Assembly: GCA_934047225.1 (NCBI GenBank)
Contig: OW203983.1
Coordinates: 38,250,310 to 38,314,309 of the forward strand
Length of the DNA stretch: 64,000 bases
Source: Ypsolopha sequella
Lineage: Eukaryota > Arthropoda > Insecta > Lepidoptera > Ypsolophidae
Direction: 5' to 3'
In this document: piece by piece, positions 1-9,777 of the stretch
How positions within the stretch are numbered: the stretch's first letter is position 1
Layout of the letters: every line of letters begins with the position of its first letter
Made by a program: the position numbers and the translations under genes
The notes under the pieces: generated by a model
The model's input: the letters and a program-made list of their open reading frames with translations, nothing else
Database searches by the model: none
Told to the model about the DNA's origin: nothing

Positions 1-9
1 ATAGGGCAG

Positions 10-170
10 GGGCTCTACCGCGTAATTCTCATTTGTATCAACTTCAAGCAAATGCATGCAAAATTCAACGCGTGCAAAAGGGATGGCATGTTAGGCGGGC
101 GTCGTCGCACGCACGTCAAATTTCAATCTCAACTTGATGTTGATGAAAATGAGAATTACGCGGTAGACCC
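10..170. repeat. Fold-back MITE, 'GGTCTACCGCGTAATTC' family, copy 1
   Basis: The two ends are inverted copies of each other (GGTCTACCGCGTAATTCTCA followed by a TCAAC-rich stretch), so the whole segment can fold back on itself. A second copy lies at 19562-19719 and shares the central GGCATGTTAGGCGGGCGTCG. There is no coding capacity; a short open frame here is incidental. The left edge is close to the window edge. Confidence 0.75.
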
Positions 171-474
171 ACAGTTCCCTAGGGACGGATCAAATACAAA
201 TACCAGGCGGGCTAAGTTTAATAATGATAATTTAACTGAGCTGTTAGAACGACGCTCAGTTTAGTGCTGTTATTTTCTTATGTTTTTCCACGGGGTATGC
301 TATATTCCGTACTGTACAAATATAACTGCCAAATTGTACTGTAAAATATTGGTCCCAAAAAGTTTGACCGATTTGATAGGAATACAAATGTTTTTAATAA
401 GATTATGATAGGAATATGAACAAAAAAGCTAATTTTACGCGGGCGATATAATAATATACATATTTTATCAAAAT

Positions 475-750
475 TCAAAAAGTTTATTTTGCAAAGTAGG
501 TATATATAATACACGTTTCACAAGTCAAAATTTAATCTTATAAAAATATATGTAATAAAATAATAAATGTACATGAACTACTTAGATTAAATGTTTATTT
601 AATTTATGTAGCAATATATATACGATTAAAATTATAGGTAAAATATTATTATACAAGGTGAAATCCAATCAACCGCCCGAACCCACACCGGAGACCCGGC
701 CAGGGACCAGGAACAGGTTCAATGATCACCAACCGAGCCCCCAGCACTCA
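475..750 (-). repeat. Dispersed repeat (probable LINE/SINE 3' region), copy 1
   Basis: The block at 475-615 (TTTATTTTGCAAA-TAGGTATA, then ATGTAATAAAATAATAAATG and TTTATTTAATTTATGTAGCA) recurs at 47755-47895. The phrase GATCACCAACCGAGCCCCCA at 724-743 recurs at 47968-47987. Both parts occur in the same order and spacing class at the second site, so this is one composite repeat family. Read on the minus strand, the end is an AT-rich tail as in a retroposon 3' end. The exact family is not known to me. Confidence 0.5.
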
Positions 751-814
751 ATATTATTTACCCCGTCGACTTGCAGTTGGTCTGTGTTTTAACATATGTA
801 TTTGTTTGTTACAG

Positions 815-894
815 GTTATTGGCACGGTCTCGGTATCAGAGTGGCAAGGCTCCCAACGCAGCGGGTTTCTTCATGCGCTCGCTGTTCACAAAGA
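815..894 (+). CDS. GNAT N-acetyltransferase, penultimate exon (gene partial at 5' side)
   Basis: This exon follows a good acceptor (pyrimidine-rich stretch, then ACAG at 811-814) and ends at the donor GTTAGT at 895. It encodes 26 codons plus two bases, beginning VIGTVSVSEW and ending GFLHALAVHK. That matches the beta4 strand pattern of GCN5-related acetyltransferases (…hxhLAVh…), which precedes the acetyl-CoA-binding loop. Joined to 3139-3304 it reads through without a stop, and the loop motif forms across the junction. The substrate cannot be told from this C-terminal part. Upstream exons must lie left of the window. The first candidate donor (GTACCT at 899) breaks the frame, which is why GTTAGT was chosen. 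Confidence 0.7.
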
Positions 895-979
895 GTTAGT
901 ACCTACTACGAGTTTTCATCACATAGTTGCGCAATTGGTGCAACACTGCCATAGGGTTTGACCCAGTAGCGAAGTCAGA

Positions 980-2690
980 CAGGGATCCATACCATTCTTT
1001 ATTCTTTAATGTACACAGAAAAGCAGTTAAAACATATAATACATTAAAAGATATGTACACAAGCGAGCTTATCTCTAAAAAGAGATTTCTTCCAGCAAAC
1101 CTAAGCGGGAAAGGGAAATTTTATTAAAATAAGTAATCATACATACGATACGTGTACTACAAAAGATATATCCTAAATAATATATATATATATTACGATA
1201 CCTGAACAAAATATACATACATAATTATAATATACTTACCTATAATACATATAAAGTATACATAAACTTACCTATTTACTATGACAGTGAGAGTAGTGCT
1301 CTTTTAGCTTTTTCTTGAAAAGGCTCTTGGTGGGGAAGTTACGAATACTGTGCGGTAATGAGTTCCACAGTCCAATTGCTGTAACATTATATGATTTGCT
1401 GTAAGCCCCAGTGTTGTGTACAGGAGTTTTTAACAAGAACATGTTAGAAAGACGTCGGGGCTTATCAGGAGAATACAGGTATTGAAAGCGATCACTTAAA
1501 TAAGAAAGGGACAGTGGGCTCTTAATAATATTATAAAGGCGAGAGAGGATATTATAATTGCGACGAAGGCGAATAGGGAGCCATTTTAACTCAGAGCGAA
1601 AGTGGGACACGTGATCGAATTTGCGCAAACCATAGATGAAGCGGATACCCAAGTTTTGAAGCCGTTCGAGTTTGTTTAAGAGTTCCTCGGTGATATCAAC
1701 GAAACAGACATCAGCATAGTCAATAAGAGGAAGAAGAAGGGATTGAGCGAGAGTGATTTTTGTTTTAAAGGGTAGAAAATTCTGGAGTTGCTTTAGGGAC
1801 TGAAATGCACTGTGTACTCTCTACGGCTAATATCATTGATATGAGCAGCCCAAGAGATGTTGCTATCAAATATAACCCCTAAATTTTTTGCTTTTTCAGT
1901 AAATATTAAAGGGATCCCATTATAGCACGCAGGAGGTACCGACATATTATTAAGCACGTTAAGCATATATCTACTGCCAATAAACATGATTTGTGACTTA
2001 TTTGGGTTGACAAGCAGACCATATGATTTTGCCCAATTAAATATGTTAGAGAGGTCATGGTTTAACTCTAGTAAGGCTGTTTCCACCTGATTTACTGGAA
2101 AATGACTATATATTTGAAAATCGTCTGCATAGAGATGGTAGGAAGAAGATAACGTTTCAGTGATGGAGTTAATAAAAATTGAAAACAGGAGAGGTGAAAG
2201 GACGCCACCTTGCGGTACACCAGCAGTAAGCTCGCACTATTCTGATGTAACATCATCGGAACGAATACACTGCTGACGACTGCGCAAATACGAATCAAAC
2301 CATTCCGTTACTAGAGGAGATACGTTAAGAAAGCGCAGGACTCCCAGGAGTATATCAAAGTCGACACAGTTAAAAGCGCTACTGAAGTCTAACAGGGTTA
2401 GCACAGTTACTTGTTTATTATCAGTAGCAAACCTGATGTCGTCAGTAACCTTGAGAAGTGCAGTGACAGTACTATGTCCAGGACGGAAACCGGATTGAAA
2501 ACGATTAAGGAGGTTATTTTGGGCCAAGTACAAGGACAGTTGTTTGGAAACATCGAAATATTTGGAAACAATGGCTTCTAAGACTTTGGACAGGATAGGT
2601 AAGATGGAGATGGGTTTTATATAAACTTGCTCGGGATTCAAACACGGCACTCGCGACAAAAAACATTTTTGCTCTCGTTGCACAAATAAC
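980..2690 (-). mobile_element. LINE-A: 5'-truncated non-LTR retrotransposon (reverse transcriptase, broken)
   Basis: Minus-strand pieces in several frames encode the C-terminal part of a Jockey/CR1-like ORF2. They show RT fingers/palm (RFQSGFRPGHST, LLDFSSAFNCVDF), the catalytic YADD box near 2115-2126, and a thumb/C-terminal part ending FKKKLKEHYSHCHSK at about 1275. Frameshifts separate the pieces at about 2090 and 2240, so it is inactive. The 3' UTR continues to about 980, with AGAGATAAGCTCGC and an AATAAAGAATAAAGAATGG-like tail on the minus strand. It lies wholly in the GNAT intron, antisense to that gene. Relatives lie at 46915-47075 and 50405-50780. Confidence 0.85.
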
Positions 2691-3138
2691 TATTAAGGAA
2701 CACAAAATTTTGAATATTTATTCGATCAATTAAAATGGTTTTTTGGTGATAATGGCCGTTTTCTTAACAGCTGTAAAGTACTCTGTAAGTATAAATACTG
2801 TAATGTAATGTAAAGTTAGGGTTAGTCTCCTTACGTTTTCTTGTAGCTAGAACGGTTCTGGTAGCCCTTTGTGCTCCATCTCAACTTTCCAACCTGTATT
2901 TATGTGGCACAAGGGCAATGATAGCAAATATTTGTTAAACTATATTATTATACGAATCAATAATTAAATAAAATACTTTATATTATAAAATTATACAGTT
3001 TAAGATATATAAAAAGCTTTTCAAAAGTGAATATATTTTATACCATTTTAACTATATAAAGGAATAGGAATGATCATTCACTCTCACTTGCACGGTCCAT
3101 CTATTCGATTGCTTATCTGAGATATAACTTGTGTGCAG

Positions 3139-3304
3139 GTGGAGCGGGCGCGGGGTGGGGCGTGCATTGCTGTCCGCCGTCGTTCAGTACGGGGTCGACG
3201 TGGGGCTGGAGTCTGTGGAGGCAATCACGAGCGAGCTGCAGCACCGAGCTAACGACCTCTTCTATAAAGCTGGGCTAGTATATTATACTCAAAGAGTAAA
3301 CTAA
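3139..3304 (+). CDS. GNAT N-acetyltransferase, terminal exon with stop
   Basis: The exon starts after GTGTGCAG (3131-3138), completes a codon split across the intron, and runs 54 codons to TAA at 3302-3304. It opens WSGRGVGRALL, the (R/Q)xxGxG/A loop that grips acetyl-CoA pyrophosphate in GNAT enzymes. It then has the alpha3 helix, a beta5-like AITSEL and the ANDLFYKAGL segment typical of the last helix (…A..fYek.GF…). The short tail VYYTQRVN ends the protein as expected for the family. The intron of about 2.2 kb carries a truncated LINE. No clear polyadenylation signal was located. Confidence 0.75.
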
Positions 3305-3475
3305 TACAAATTATACATTTTTCCTCTATGAGTAGTAGTAATAAGAGCTAGTAATTGTTTCATGATTGCGTCCCTTGACAAGCTTCGATCTTGCAGTACG
3401 TATGTAAAGCATTACTTCATGTACACGCTCTGTCATTGTATGTATATACCTAATGGGTAAATTGTTTATTTTCAG

Positions 3476-3586
3476 GTGGGAGTCCCGAGGGTCGTATCAT
3501 CGTCGGCTTTGTGGAGCCGCGTTGACTCTTATGCTGACTCACTTTGGCAAGGATCTGCCTTACGCATAATGCAATCTCGAGCGTAG
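3476..3586 (+). other. Exon-like island after an acceptor site, gene unknown
   Basis: A strong acceptor (TTATTTTCAG, ending 3475) is followed by GC-rich sequence that is open for 15-36 codons in all three plus frames. Frame 0 reads VGVPRVVSSSALW and stops with TAG at 3584-3586. The phase matching the GNAT donor reads WESRGSYHRRLCGAALTLML and stops at 3567. The third reads GSPEGRIIVGFVEPR and stops at 3523. It could be an alternative terminal exon of the GNAT gene, a decayed paralogous exon, or chance. I cannot choose among the three. Confidence 0.3.
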
Positions 3587-3711
3587 ATATAAGAATTATA
3601 TCGCGTGTATGTATACAACTGAATTGCACGATCATATAGTACCATTTTTGATTTAATTTTGTATAGGTAAGAATGTGAGACTTTATACGTAGTCTATGAC
3701 TTTGTAGTGTG

Positions 3712-4232
3712 TAGAGACAGGATTATATGCAACATTAAAAGCTTGAAATGCGCATGCAAATATGCACGGAAAATGATTAAAATATGCATGAAAGGTGTCC
3801 AAATATGCAACATTTTTATTTAAAAAACAACATACAAACAGTAATTTTTTTAGACAAATGTATCGGTTACAAATTATTTTTCATTTTGCGACTATTGTAA
3901 ACAAAAACGATCAGGTTCTAAATGTTCGGTAGTAAGATTATGCCTTCGATCGCTCAAAAAATTTTCATAAGCAGAAAAGGACAGTTCTACTACACCCACT
4001 GAGGTAACTGGGCAGTATTTGAATTTGGGTGCTATGTTGGCACTCATTGTTTATGGCAAAAAGTTCACCCGTCCCATTAATAAAACTATCAATTCAAACA
4101 ACGGTTCAAAGCCTGGGTTTATTGTTCAAAATGTTTTCAAACTTTTCTTTAAGTTTACTCGGGAATTCTCGGGCGAAGATTAAAATATGCATAATTGTGC
4201 GACATGCAAATAAATACATAGTCCGATCTCTA
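3712..4232. mobile_element. Non-autonomous hAT-type DNA transposon (~520 bp)
   Basis: The ends are imperfect inverted repeats (TAGAGACAGG … CCGATCTCTA). They are flanked by 8-bp direct repeats differing at one position (GTAGTGTG at 3704-3711, GTAATGTG at 4233-4240), as expected for hAT insertion. TATGCA motifs cluster near both ends and could be subterminal transposase-binding repeats. No transposase is encoded. Confidence 0.6.
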
Positions 4233-4240
4233 GTAATGTG

Positions 4241-5617
4241 TAAGTAAAATAATTTTTGAAGGCTACTTCTATCATCACATCTCTTCGCCTGTTCAGAACT
4301 TTTACGTCTCTTGCGGGACGGACTTCACGAAAGAGGTCCCGCAGATCAAAGCATTTTCAATAAAAGTACTTTGATATGGGAGTTATTTCGTGGATAGCTT
4401 ATTGGGATAAGCTTACTGACTCGATTTGCGTATTTTTTTACAGATTTATTTTTTAACGAGGGATATACTATAGTATAGTTTTACTATAGATTATTACGTT
4501 TTTTAATCGTTAATTATTTGTTATTATTCAATAGAAGTTAATGCTTGTTTGATCGGAATAATAGTAACTTATTAATTAATTATAGCACAACACAAAACTT
4601 TTGAAATTTTTGAAGTTAGCGATAGCGATATTTATCACTTTTAGTATGAAATCGTGTCAGATGACGTCACGCGACATGCCGTTAAGCTCACTTTGATTGC
4701 TAATAACTTTGTAATTTTTTGAGATATCGAAAATATAATTTTACTAATGTTTTAAGCTTTTTAAACGCAATTGATTTTCATAATAATCTTTGCCTACTCC
4801 CATACTGCATGTGGCAATTTGCAACATCAAAAGCAGTTTTATAAGTACTTACATTGTTTATGATGTTATAATATTACATTATGACACACATTATGACGCA
4901 GAGATTTTGCGCTGCGATTGGCCCAATCAACAACAGAGACAAGAAATAAGTCCCAAGCTTATTTCGTAAGCCACGCCCCCTTTATCCTGATTGGTCTTCA
5001 AGTCGAATACCGGAACGACGCAACCGATGTTCATGAACGAATGTCTTCGTATTTTTCGTGAAATTGTTAGTTGAAAATATTGTAAATAAGGACAATATTT
5101 TTGATGGTCGTAGATAAAGTATTGTTTGCAACTAAACTTAATAAGACATTGGGACACTCGTGCAAAATTATTACGAAACGAAAGAAAAACACTCGTGTCC
5201 CAATGTCTCAAATTATTTTACAGTTGCACAAAATACTATTATGTAGGACACGGGCTCATTATATATATATATATATTTATTACTGGCCGCTATTAATTCC
5301 TTCCTCTTTGATTGAGTACAGAGGCGACTTAAGAAGTATCCACTTAGATAATTTAAAGTTGTAACTCTGACACAATCCGCTGCTTTTATTTTAATAATTA
5401 CTGCCTAATGTAATGTATGACTATTTGCTTGACAATGATGATTGATGTACCATCAATCACTGATAATTGGTACAATAGTATTATTCTGTGATGTTATTAT
5501 GATATTTATGTGTAACAGGCACTTTTTTTGATCAATCTCAATGATGTTTCTTATAAAGCAAAGGAATACCAAAGTTATATATTACGATGACATTCCGAAT
5601 GCTATTTTTAGGGCTCA
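4241..5617. other. Intergenic, no gene recognised
   Basis: AT-rich sequence without a convincing exon. A (TA)n run sits at about 5260-5276. The stretch around 5280-5390 (ATTGAGTACAGAGGCGAC … AACTCTGACACAATCCGCTGC) has a diverged relative at about 24205-24275, so it is probably a repeat remnant. Confidence 0.5.
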
Positions 5618-5905
5618 GGTCCTCTAAAAAGGCCGCTTTGGATGAATCATACTATGATTCTGTTATAATGTCGTCTCTCTTGCACGCGTGAAAAAATTCT
5701 GACTCTATCCTACTTTCAAAACATTTCATGATTCACCCAAGTCGGCCTTTTTAGATCCCCTGGTCCTCTAAAAAGGCCGCTTTGGGTGAATTATATTATG
5801 ATTCCGTTCTAATGCCGTCTCTTATGCACGCGTGAAAAAACTCTGACTCTATCCTGCTTTCAAATCATTTTACGATTCACCCAAGTAGACCTTTTTAGAT
5901 CCCCT
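5618..5905. repeat. Two head-to-tail MITE copies, 'CCTCTAAAAAGGCCGC' family
   Basis: Two copies of about 144 bp (5618-5760 and 5762-5905) lie in direct tandem. Each begins GGTCCTCTAAAAAGGCCGCT and ends in the imperfect inverse AAGT-GGCCTTTTTAGATCCCC. They differ by scattered substitutions, so the tandem arrangement is not brand new. A third copy lies in inverse orientation at 38192-38335. No coding capacity. Confidence 0.8.
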
Positions 5906-5964
5906 GTTCTGTTTACCGCGGAGAGGATTGTGATTTGCGGTGGGAAAGAGCACATGTTGCGTTG

Positions 5965-6051
5965 AGACCTGGATAGCTCAGTTGGTAGAGCAATCTCCTG
6001 GTAAGCGAGAGGTCCCGGATTTGTATTCCGGTTCAGAGCTCCTCGGTCCAG
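5965..6051 (+). other. tRNA-like sequence (SINE head or pseudo-tRNA)
   Basis: The A-box/D-arm TAGCTCAGTTGGTAGAGC is excellent, and a T-arm-like hairpin CCGGATTTGTATTCCGG follows with a degenerate B box. The anticodon arm does not form a standard 5-bp stem with a 7-base loop. About 12 extra bases separate the T-arm from a sequence (CGGTCCA) that could pair with the 5' GACC. This favours a tRNA-derived SINE head or decayed tRNA over a working tRNA gene. Confidence 0.55.
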
Positions 6052-6760
6052 ATTTACTTTTTTTTCGCGTTTCTATATCGAAATGATATCATGTTAATTT
6101 GTATCTCCTTGTGATATATAAATCGCCAAGTGTTAATAGAAATTTATTTTTATCATAGTTTTTTATTATGATGGTATTATTTTTCAAGATCACTCGTCTT
6201 TCAACGAGAATAACTGAAAAATAAAGTCTGTCATTTTATTGGTTTATATTCATATTAAGTATAGAATATAATTTGTAATGATAACGATTCGTAGGGCCTA
6301 AGTAAATCTTTGAGCAATAAAAGGACTATTTTTATTGTAGTTTTTTATACTAAAGCGTATTTGCTAAGTACGAGTATTTGGTAAATAAAATCTACCAAAT
6401 TGATATTCTTAGTTTTATTTAATACTACTCAACAGATGACTTGATTTAATGTATGTTTGAGACCTTGTGGTACAGAAATAATTAGCAGTTTCTGTTTTTT
6501 ACATATAAATAGCAGTTGAATTTCCTCCATCTACCGCTTCTTTCTGAGCAGCAACCGCAGTTTTTTAGCTGCCACTAAGACCTGTAACAAATTAATGATG
6601 CTTTTTTCTTTAAGAGGATAGGCCTTGCCAAATATTTAAAGTTGCCCAATTTATTCTTCCTGGTTAGAAGAATGTAACTACACCCACCGAACTAAACATT
6701 TATGGAAGCATAAACTCGCTTAAAAATTGACTCCACCATTTATGTGCCCAGGTGGGCAAA
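6052..6760. other. Intergenic, no gene recognised
   Basis: AT-rich sequence with short open frames only. A pyrimidine-rich TTTTTTTCGC follows the tRNA-like block. I see no coding pattern or long repeat. Confidence 0.5.
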
Positions 6761-6763
6761 GCT

Positions 6764-6791
6764 TATATTTATATGTATTACGTTGATCAGT
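6764..6791 (+). promoter_or_regulatory. Candidate core promoter (TATA box plus initiator) of the THAP gene
   Basis: A TATATTTATA stretch begins at about 6764, and the arthropod initiator pentamer TCAGT lies at 6787-6791, about 25 bp downstream. That is the normal TATA-to-start spacing. The THAP start codon follows 47 bp later. Confidence 0.45.
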
Positions 6792-6837
6792 CTTGCCCTG
6801 TCAGCGGTGCGCCGTCCGCATTAGTGAGCACAACAAA

Positions 6838-6914
6838 ATGCCGGGCTGCACCGTGAAATGGTGCATAAGCAACTCGAGCAAACACTGCAAGAGTCATGGC
6901 ATCAATTTTTATGC
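6838..6914 (+). CDS. THAP zinc-finger protein, first exon (rest not found)
   Basis: From ATG at 6838 (context CAACAAAATG) 25 codons plus two bases run to a strong donor GTAAGT at 6915. The peptide begins MPGCTVKWCISNSSKH and ends HGINFY. This is the characteristic N-terminus of a THAP domain (C2CH zinc finger, DNA-binding, also found in P-element transposases). It has the initial Met-Pro, the C-X4-C pair, and the H-G-(I)-x-F-(Y/H) strand. The remaining Cys-X2-His half should be in later exons. None was recognised in this window, and the downstream sequence is interrupted by the 7.6-kb BEL/Pao insertion at 8319. It may be a functional gene with a long first intron or a stranded 5' remnant. Confidence 0.6.
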
Positions 6915-7159
6915 GTAAGTATTCGAAATTTTCATAAATTTAAAACCAAAAACTCTAAAAACGAAATAACCTTATTGATACATTACCACGAATAGTGCTT
7001 TTTACATTTTCGTCTTTAATATAATAACATAAAGACTACGACTATGTCCATTCTTTTCGGTGCGGTTCAAGTCTGTGATTGGCTGGAATCGGGATGGCGT
7101 AATAATCACTAGCCAATCATATTGCGATTATCGTAGTGAGCTAAGTACGTGTAGTATAC

Positions 7160-7325
7160 TCAAAATCACACACAACCTCCGTGTCTCACGGGGCCATAAT
7201 CCTAGGAAGGGATGTACTGAGATAGATTTCCAAAAAAATTTAGTTCGTTGGCTATAACCACATTTAGAAAAATGGTCGCCGACCTCCGGGATGGAGATGG
7301 CACTTGATGATGATGATGATTTAAG
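7160..7325 (+). repeat. LINE 3' tail with (GAT)n terminus
   Basis: The end (GGTCGCCGACCTCCGGGATG, then GAGATGGCACTTGATGATGATGATGAT) resembles a common lepidopteran LINE 3' end that finishes in a trinucleotide tail. Only the 3' part is present. The family assignment is from memory of similar sequences. Confidence 0.45.
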
Positions 7326-8313
7326 TTTTGTAGCATAATAATTGAGCAAATTTTAAATTTATGTATTCAGTTTTGTTTAATTAGTTACAAAAAGGTTGTT
7401 TACAATCCGCCTGTTAAACGGCTTTCAAAACAGAACAGACGACTATTTTTTTTAAATTGTAGTTTTTACAGTTCTAATAACAGATACGAATTTTTTACTC
7501 CTTTACTACCTATTAGAATAAAATAGATAGATTTATTAATTAAATATCTTTTACTGTCCAAAATAAAGACTACAGGGGCTAGCACGCGCCAGAGATACAT
7601 CGTCTATCTATCCTACTTACGCGTTATTCCGCGTTTATCAATGTGCGAGAGAGCAAGTATGATGGAAAGACACTGTATGGACGGCGCGTGTTAGACCCTC
7701 AGCCCTCGTACTGTTAATGTCCATATAGTCAATAATTGAATTAAACTTTATTACTTTTAGTAATAATACTGTTTATAATTATTTTATTATTAAAAGTAGT
7801 ATTTCAGTCGGTTTCGTGAACACTAACAGGACGTTTAGAAAATCAGTTGTGGAATTGTGTAAGAATCGTACGACATAAAACGTACGATTTTAATTGTCAA
7901 ACTGGCTAATTTGCTTAGGTGAATAAGTAAGGTTTTAAGGGAATCATTGAGTTAGCGGCCGCGGCCGCGATAGGTACAGATCGTTCAGAGTTATTTTACC
8001 TCTAGGCTGATCGAAAATGTTTCTTAAGTATTGGACATAGAACAGCTGTCAGAGGTAAAATACCTGTGAACAGTCTGTATTTGAAAAAAACTATCGTCTT
8101 ATTCCTGCTGCGCGGCGCACTTGCAAGCGAGTCGCCCCGCGCGCTTCCCGCAACCTTATTCTGTGAGGCGTCCGTATTCTGGTAATGTAAAGAGGTGCGA
8201 TTGTGTAAGGTTGGTCATAGATGATAAATCTATACCATTGTCAAGGATCGTGTAGGGCAAATTCGAACTGTGTAAAACTGTCCATAAAATGAAGACCGAA
8301 AAGTAACCGAAGG
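7326..8313. other. Intergenic upstream of the BEL/Pao element
   Basis: No exon was recognised. A possible small inverted-end element runs about 7570-7708 (CAGGGGCTAGCACGCGCC … GGCGCGTGTTAGACCCTCAG). GCGGCCGCGGCCGC is at about 7957. The stretch around 8180-8215 (GGTGCGATTGTGTAAGG) recurs inverted near 17235 and 19270, so it belongs to a dispersed family. Confidence 0.4.
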
Positions 8314-8318
8314 TTTAG

Positions 8319-8768
8319 TGTTCACGCTACACTACGTTACCAGCATGACGTTAGAACATGACGTGTCATTCGCGTGCGCATGCGCGGATGACCACTCACC
8401 CCCCCCCCGCCGCGCGCGGATCGAGGCGCGCGCGGGCGCTGGACTCTCTCTGTTTCGTCCGAACTCTCTAGAGAGTGACACGTGTACACACATTCGCGAC
8501 GCCACAAACAATATCGCATACGTCTCAGTGTTGTGTTCGCAGTGTTATATACCAGTGAAGTGTTCACGTTACTACACTGCCCTTTCTGCACATTCCTGAC
8601 ACAAACGCCGTCTGCATCATCCCAACAAGGAGGGACGCTGCACAGCGCATTTGCCATCGAGAACAACATTCCAAAGCAAGGTCAGTCAGTTTACCCACAA
8701 TTCTCTCGTGTCAACCCATCCGTTTATCCTCTTTCATCATCTCTGCATTCCTGTAGCCAGCGGCTACA
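8319..8768 (+). repeat. BEL/Pao 5' LTR
   Basis: The 450-bp repeat starts TG and ends CA, and is matched by 15450-15899. Near its start it carries a run of nine C residues and a GC-rich CGCGCGCGG block. Open frames on both strands inside it are duplicated in the 3' LTR and are not genes. Confidence 0.95.
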
Positions 8769-9777
8769 TTTTTGATCCTTCGAGACCGTTTTCGAATTCG
8801 AACCGTTAGAACCAGCCCCCTTTTCAGCCCCTACAGTCCATTTTCACCCGGTTACATATTTCGGCCCCCCCCGCCCCTTTACAGAATAAACTCAGTTTGT
8901 TATTATTATTCAGCTCAGATAACATAAGTATATTCATTCAGCCCAATTGTTTATTACAGTCCACTATACTTCTTTATTAAACCCAAATTTTACGAGATTT
9001 TGCGAGATATTTTTTCGGTGCGAGTATTTGCTTTATTTCGTGTATTTACGTAAGTTACGCACATACGTAAAACCCACGTATACGTAAGTTATTACGTAAC
9101 GAACGTTTACGTTTACGAATTATTACGTTACCAAAGTTTGATCTGCATCATTGGATTGTCCGCTCATTTAGATCCGATTTCTGCGAGGTAAATACATTCT
9201 TTGTTCGTTTACGCGTTCGAGGCTTGTAGGTAGGTATTTTATTCTATAAATAGAATTTTCGACGACTGATGTGTTGTTGTAAATATACTGTTATGATATA
9301 TTGCCGTCAGTTTTTTCGTGTTATTGTCTAACAAGTTCATCGGCCCTTTTCGATATTTTTGTGTTGCGGTAATCTCACGTCGCAGTAATAGTATTAGACA
9401 GTTTGATCGTGTTATTGTCTGCTTTTTAACCGGATATATATATAGCACAAATATAGTAAAAAAAAATTTTTGTTTTTTCATCTCATCTCTGCTCTTATTG
9501 TTTATGGTACACATATAGGGTGTTCCACGTTGGTGTATCAGCTCATATACAGGTTGTTTTTTAAAAAAAAAAAAATATTTTTTCTTCTCTTTCGTGTTTA
9601 TTTAAGAGTTCCGTATTCCGTTTGAACATAGTCATTGTTACTTCATCCGCGCAAGTGTCTCAGCTCTGTTCATCTGTCTCATTATATATTTTGGTTGTAC
9701 GTCCGCTCTTATAGTTCAGTTCAAAATCGTTGCGTATTTTGTCTTAGTAATCAACCACCTACTTTAACAAAATTAAG

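Noticed and set aside
5618..5905. CRISPR-like or regulatory direct repeats
   Set aside because: They are only two copies of a terminal-inverted-repeat element found elsewhere in the window; the genome is eukaryotic.
5965..6051. Functional tRNA gene
   Set aside because: The D-arm and T-arm are recognisable, but the anticodon arm is non-standard and about 12 extra bases precede the possible acceptor 3' strand.
8337..8775. ORFs of 93-110 codons on both strands inside the LTR
   Set aside because: They are present identically in both LTRs and overlap on opposite strands with no domain. They are LTR sequence.
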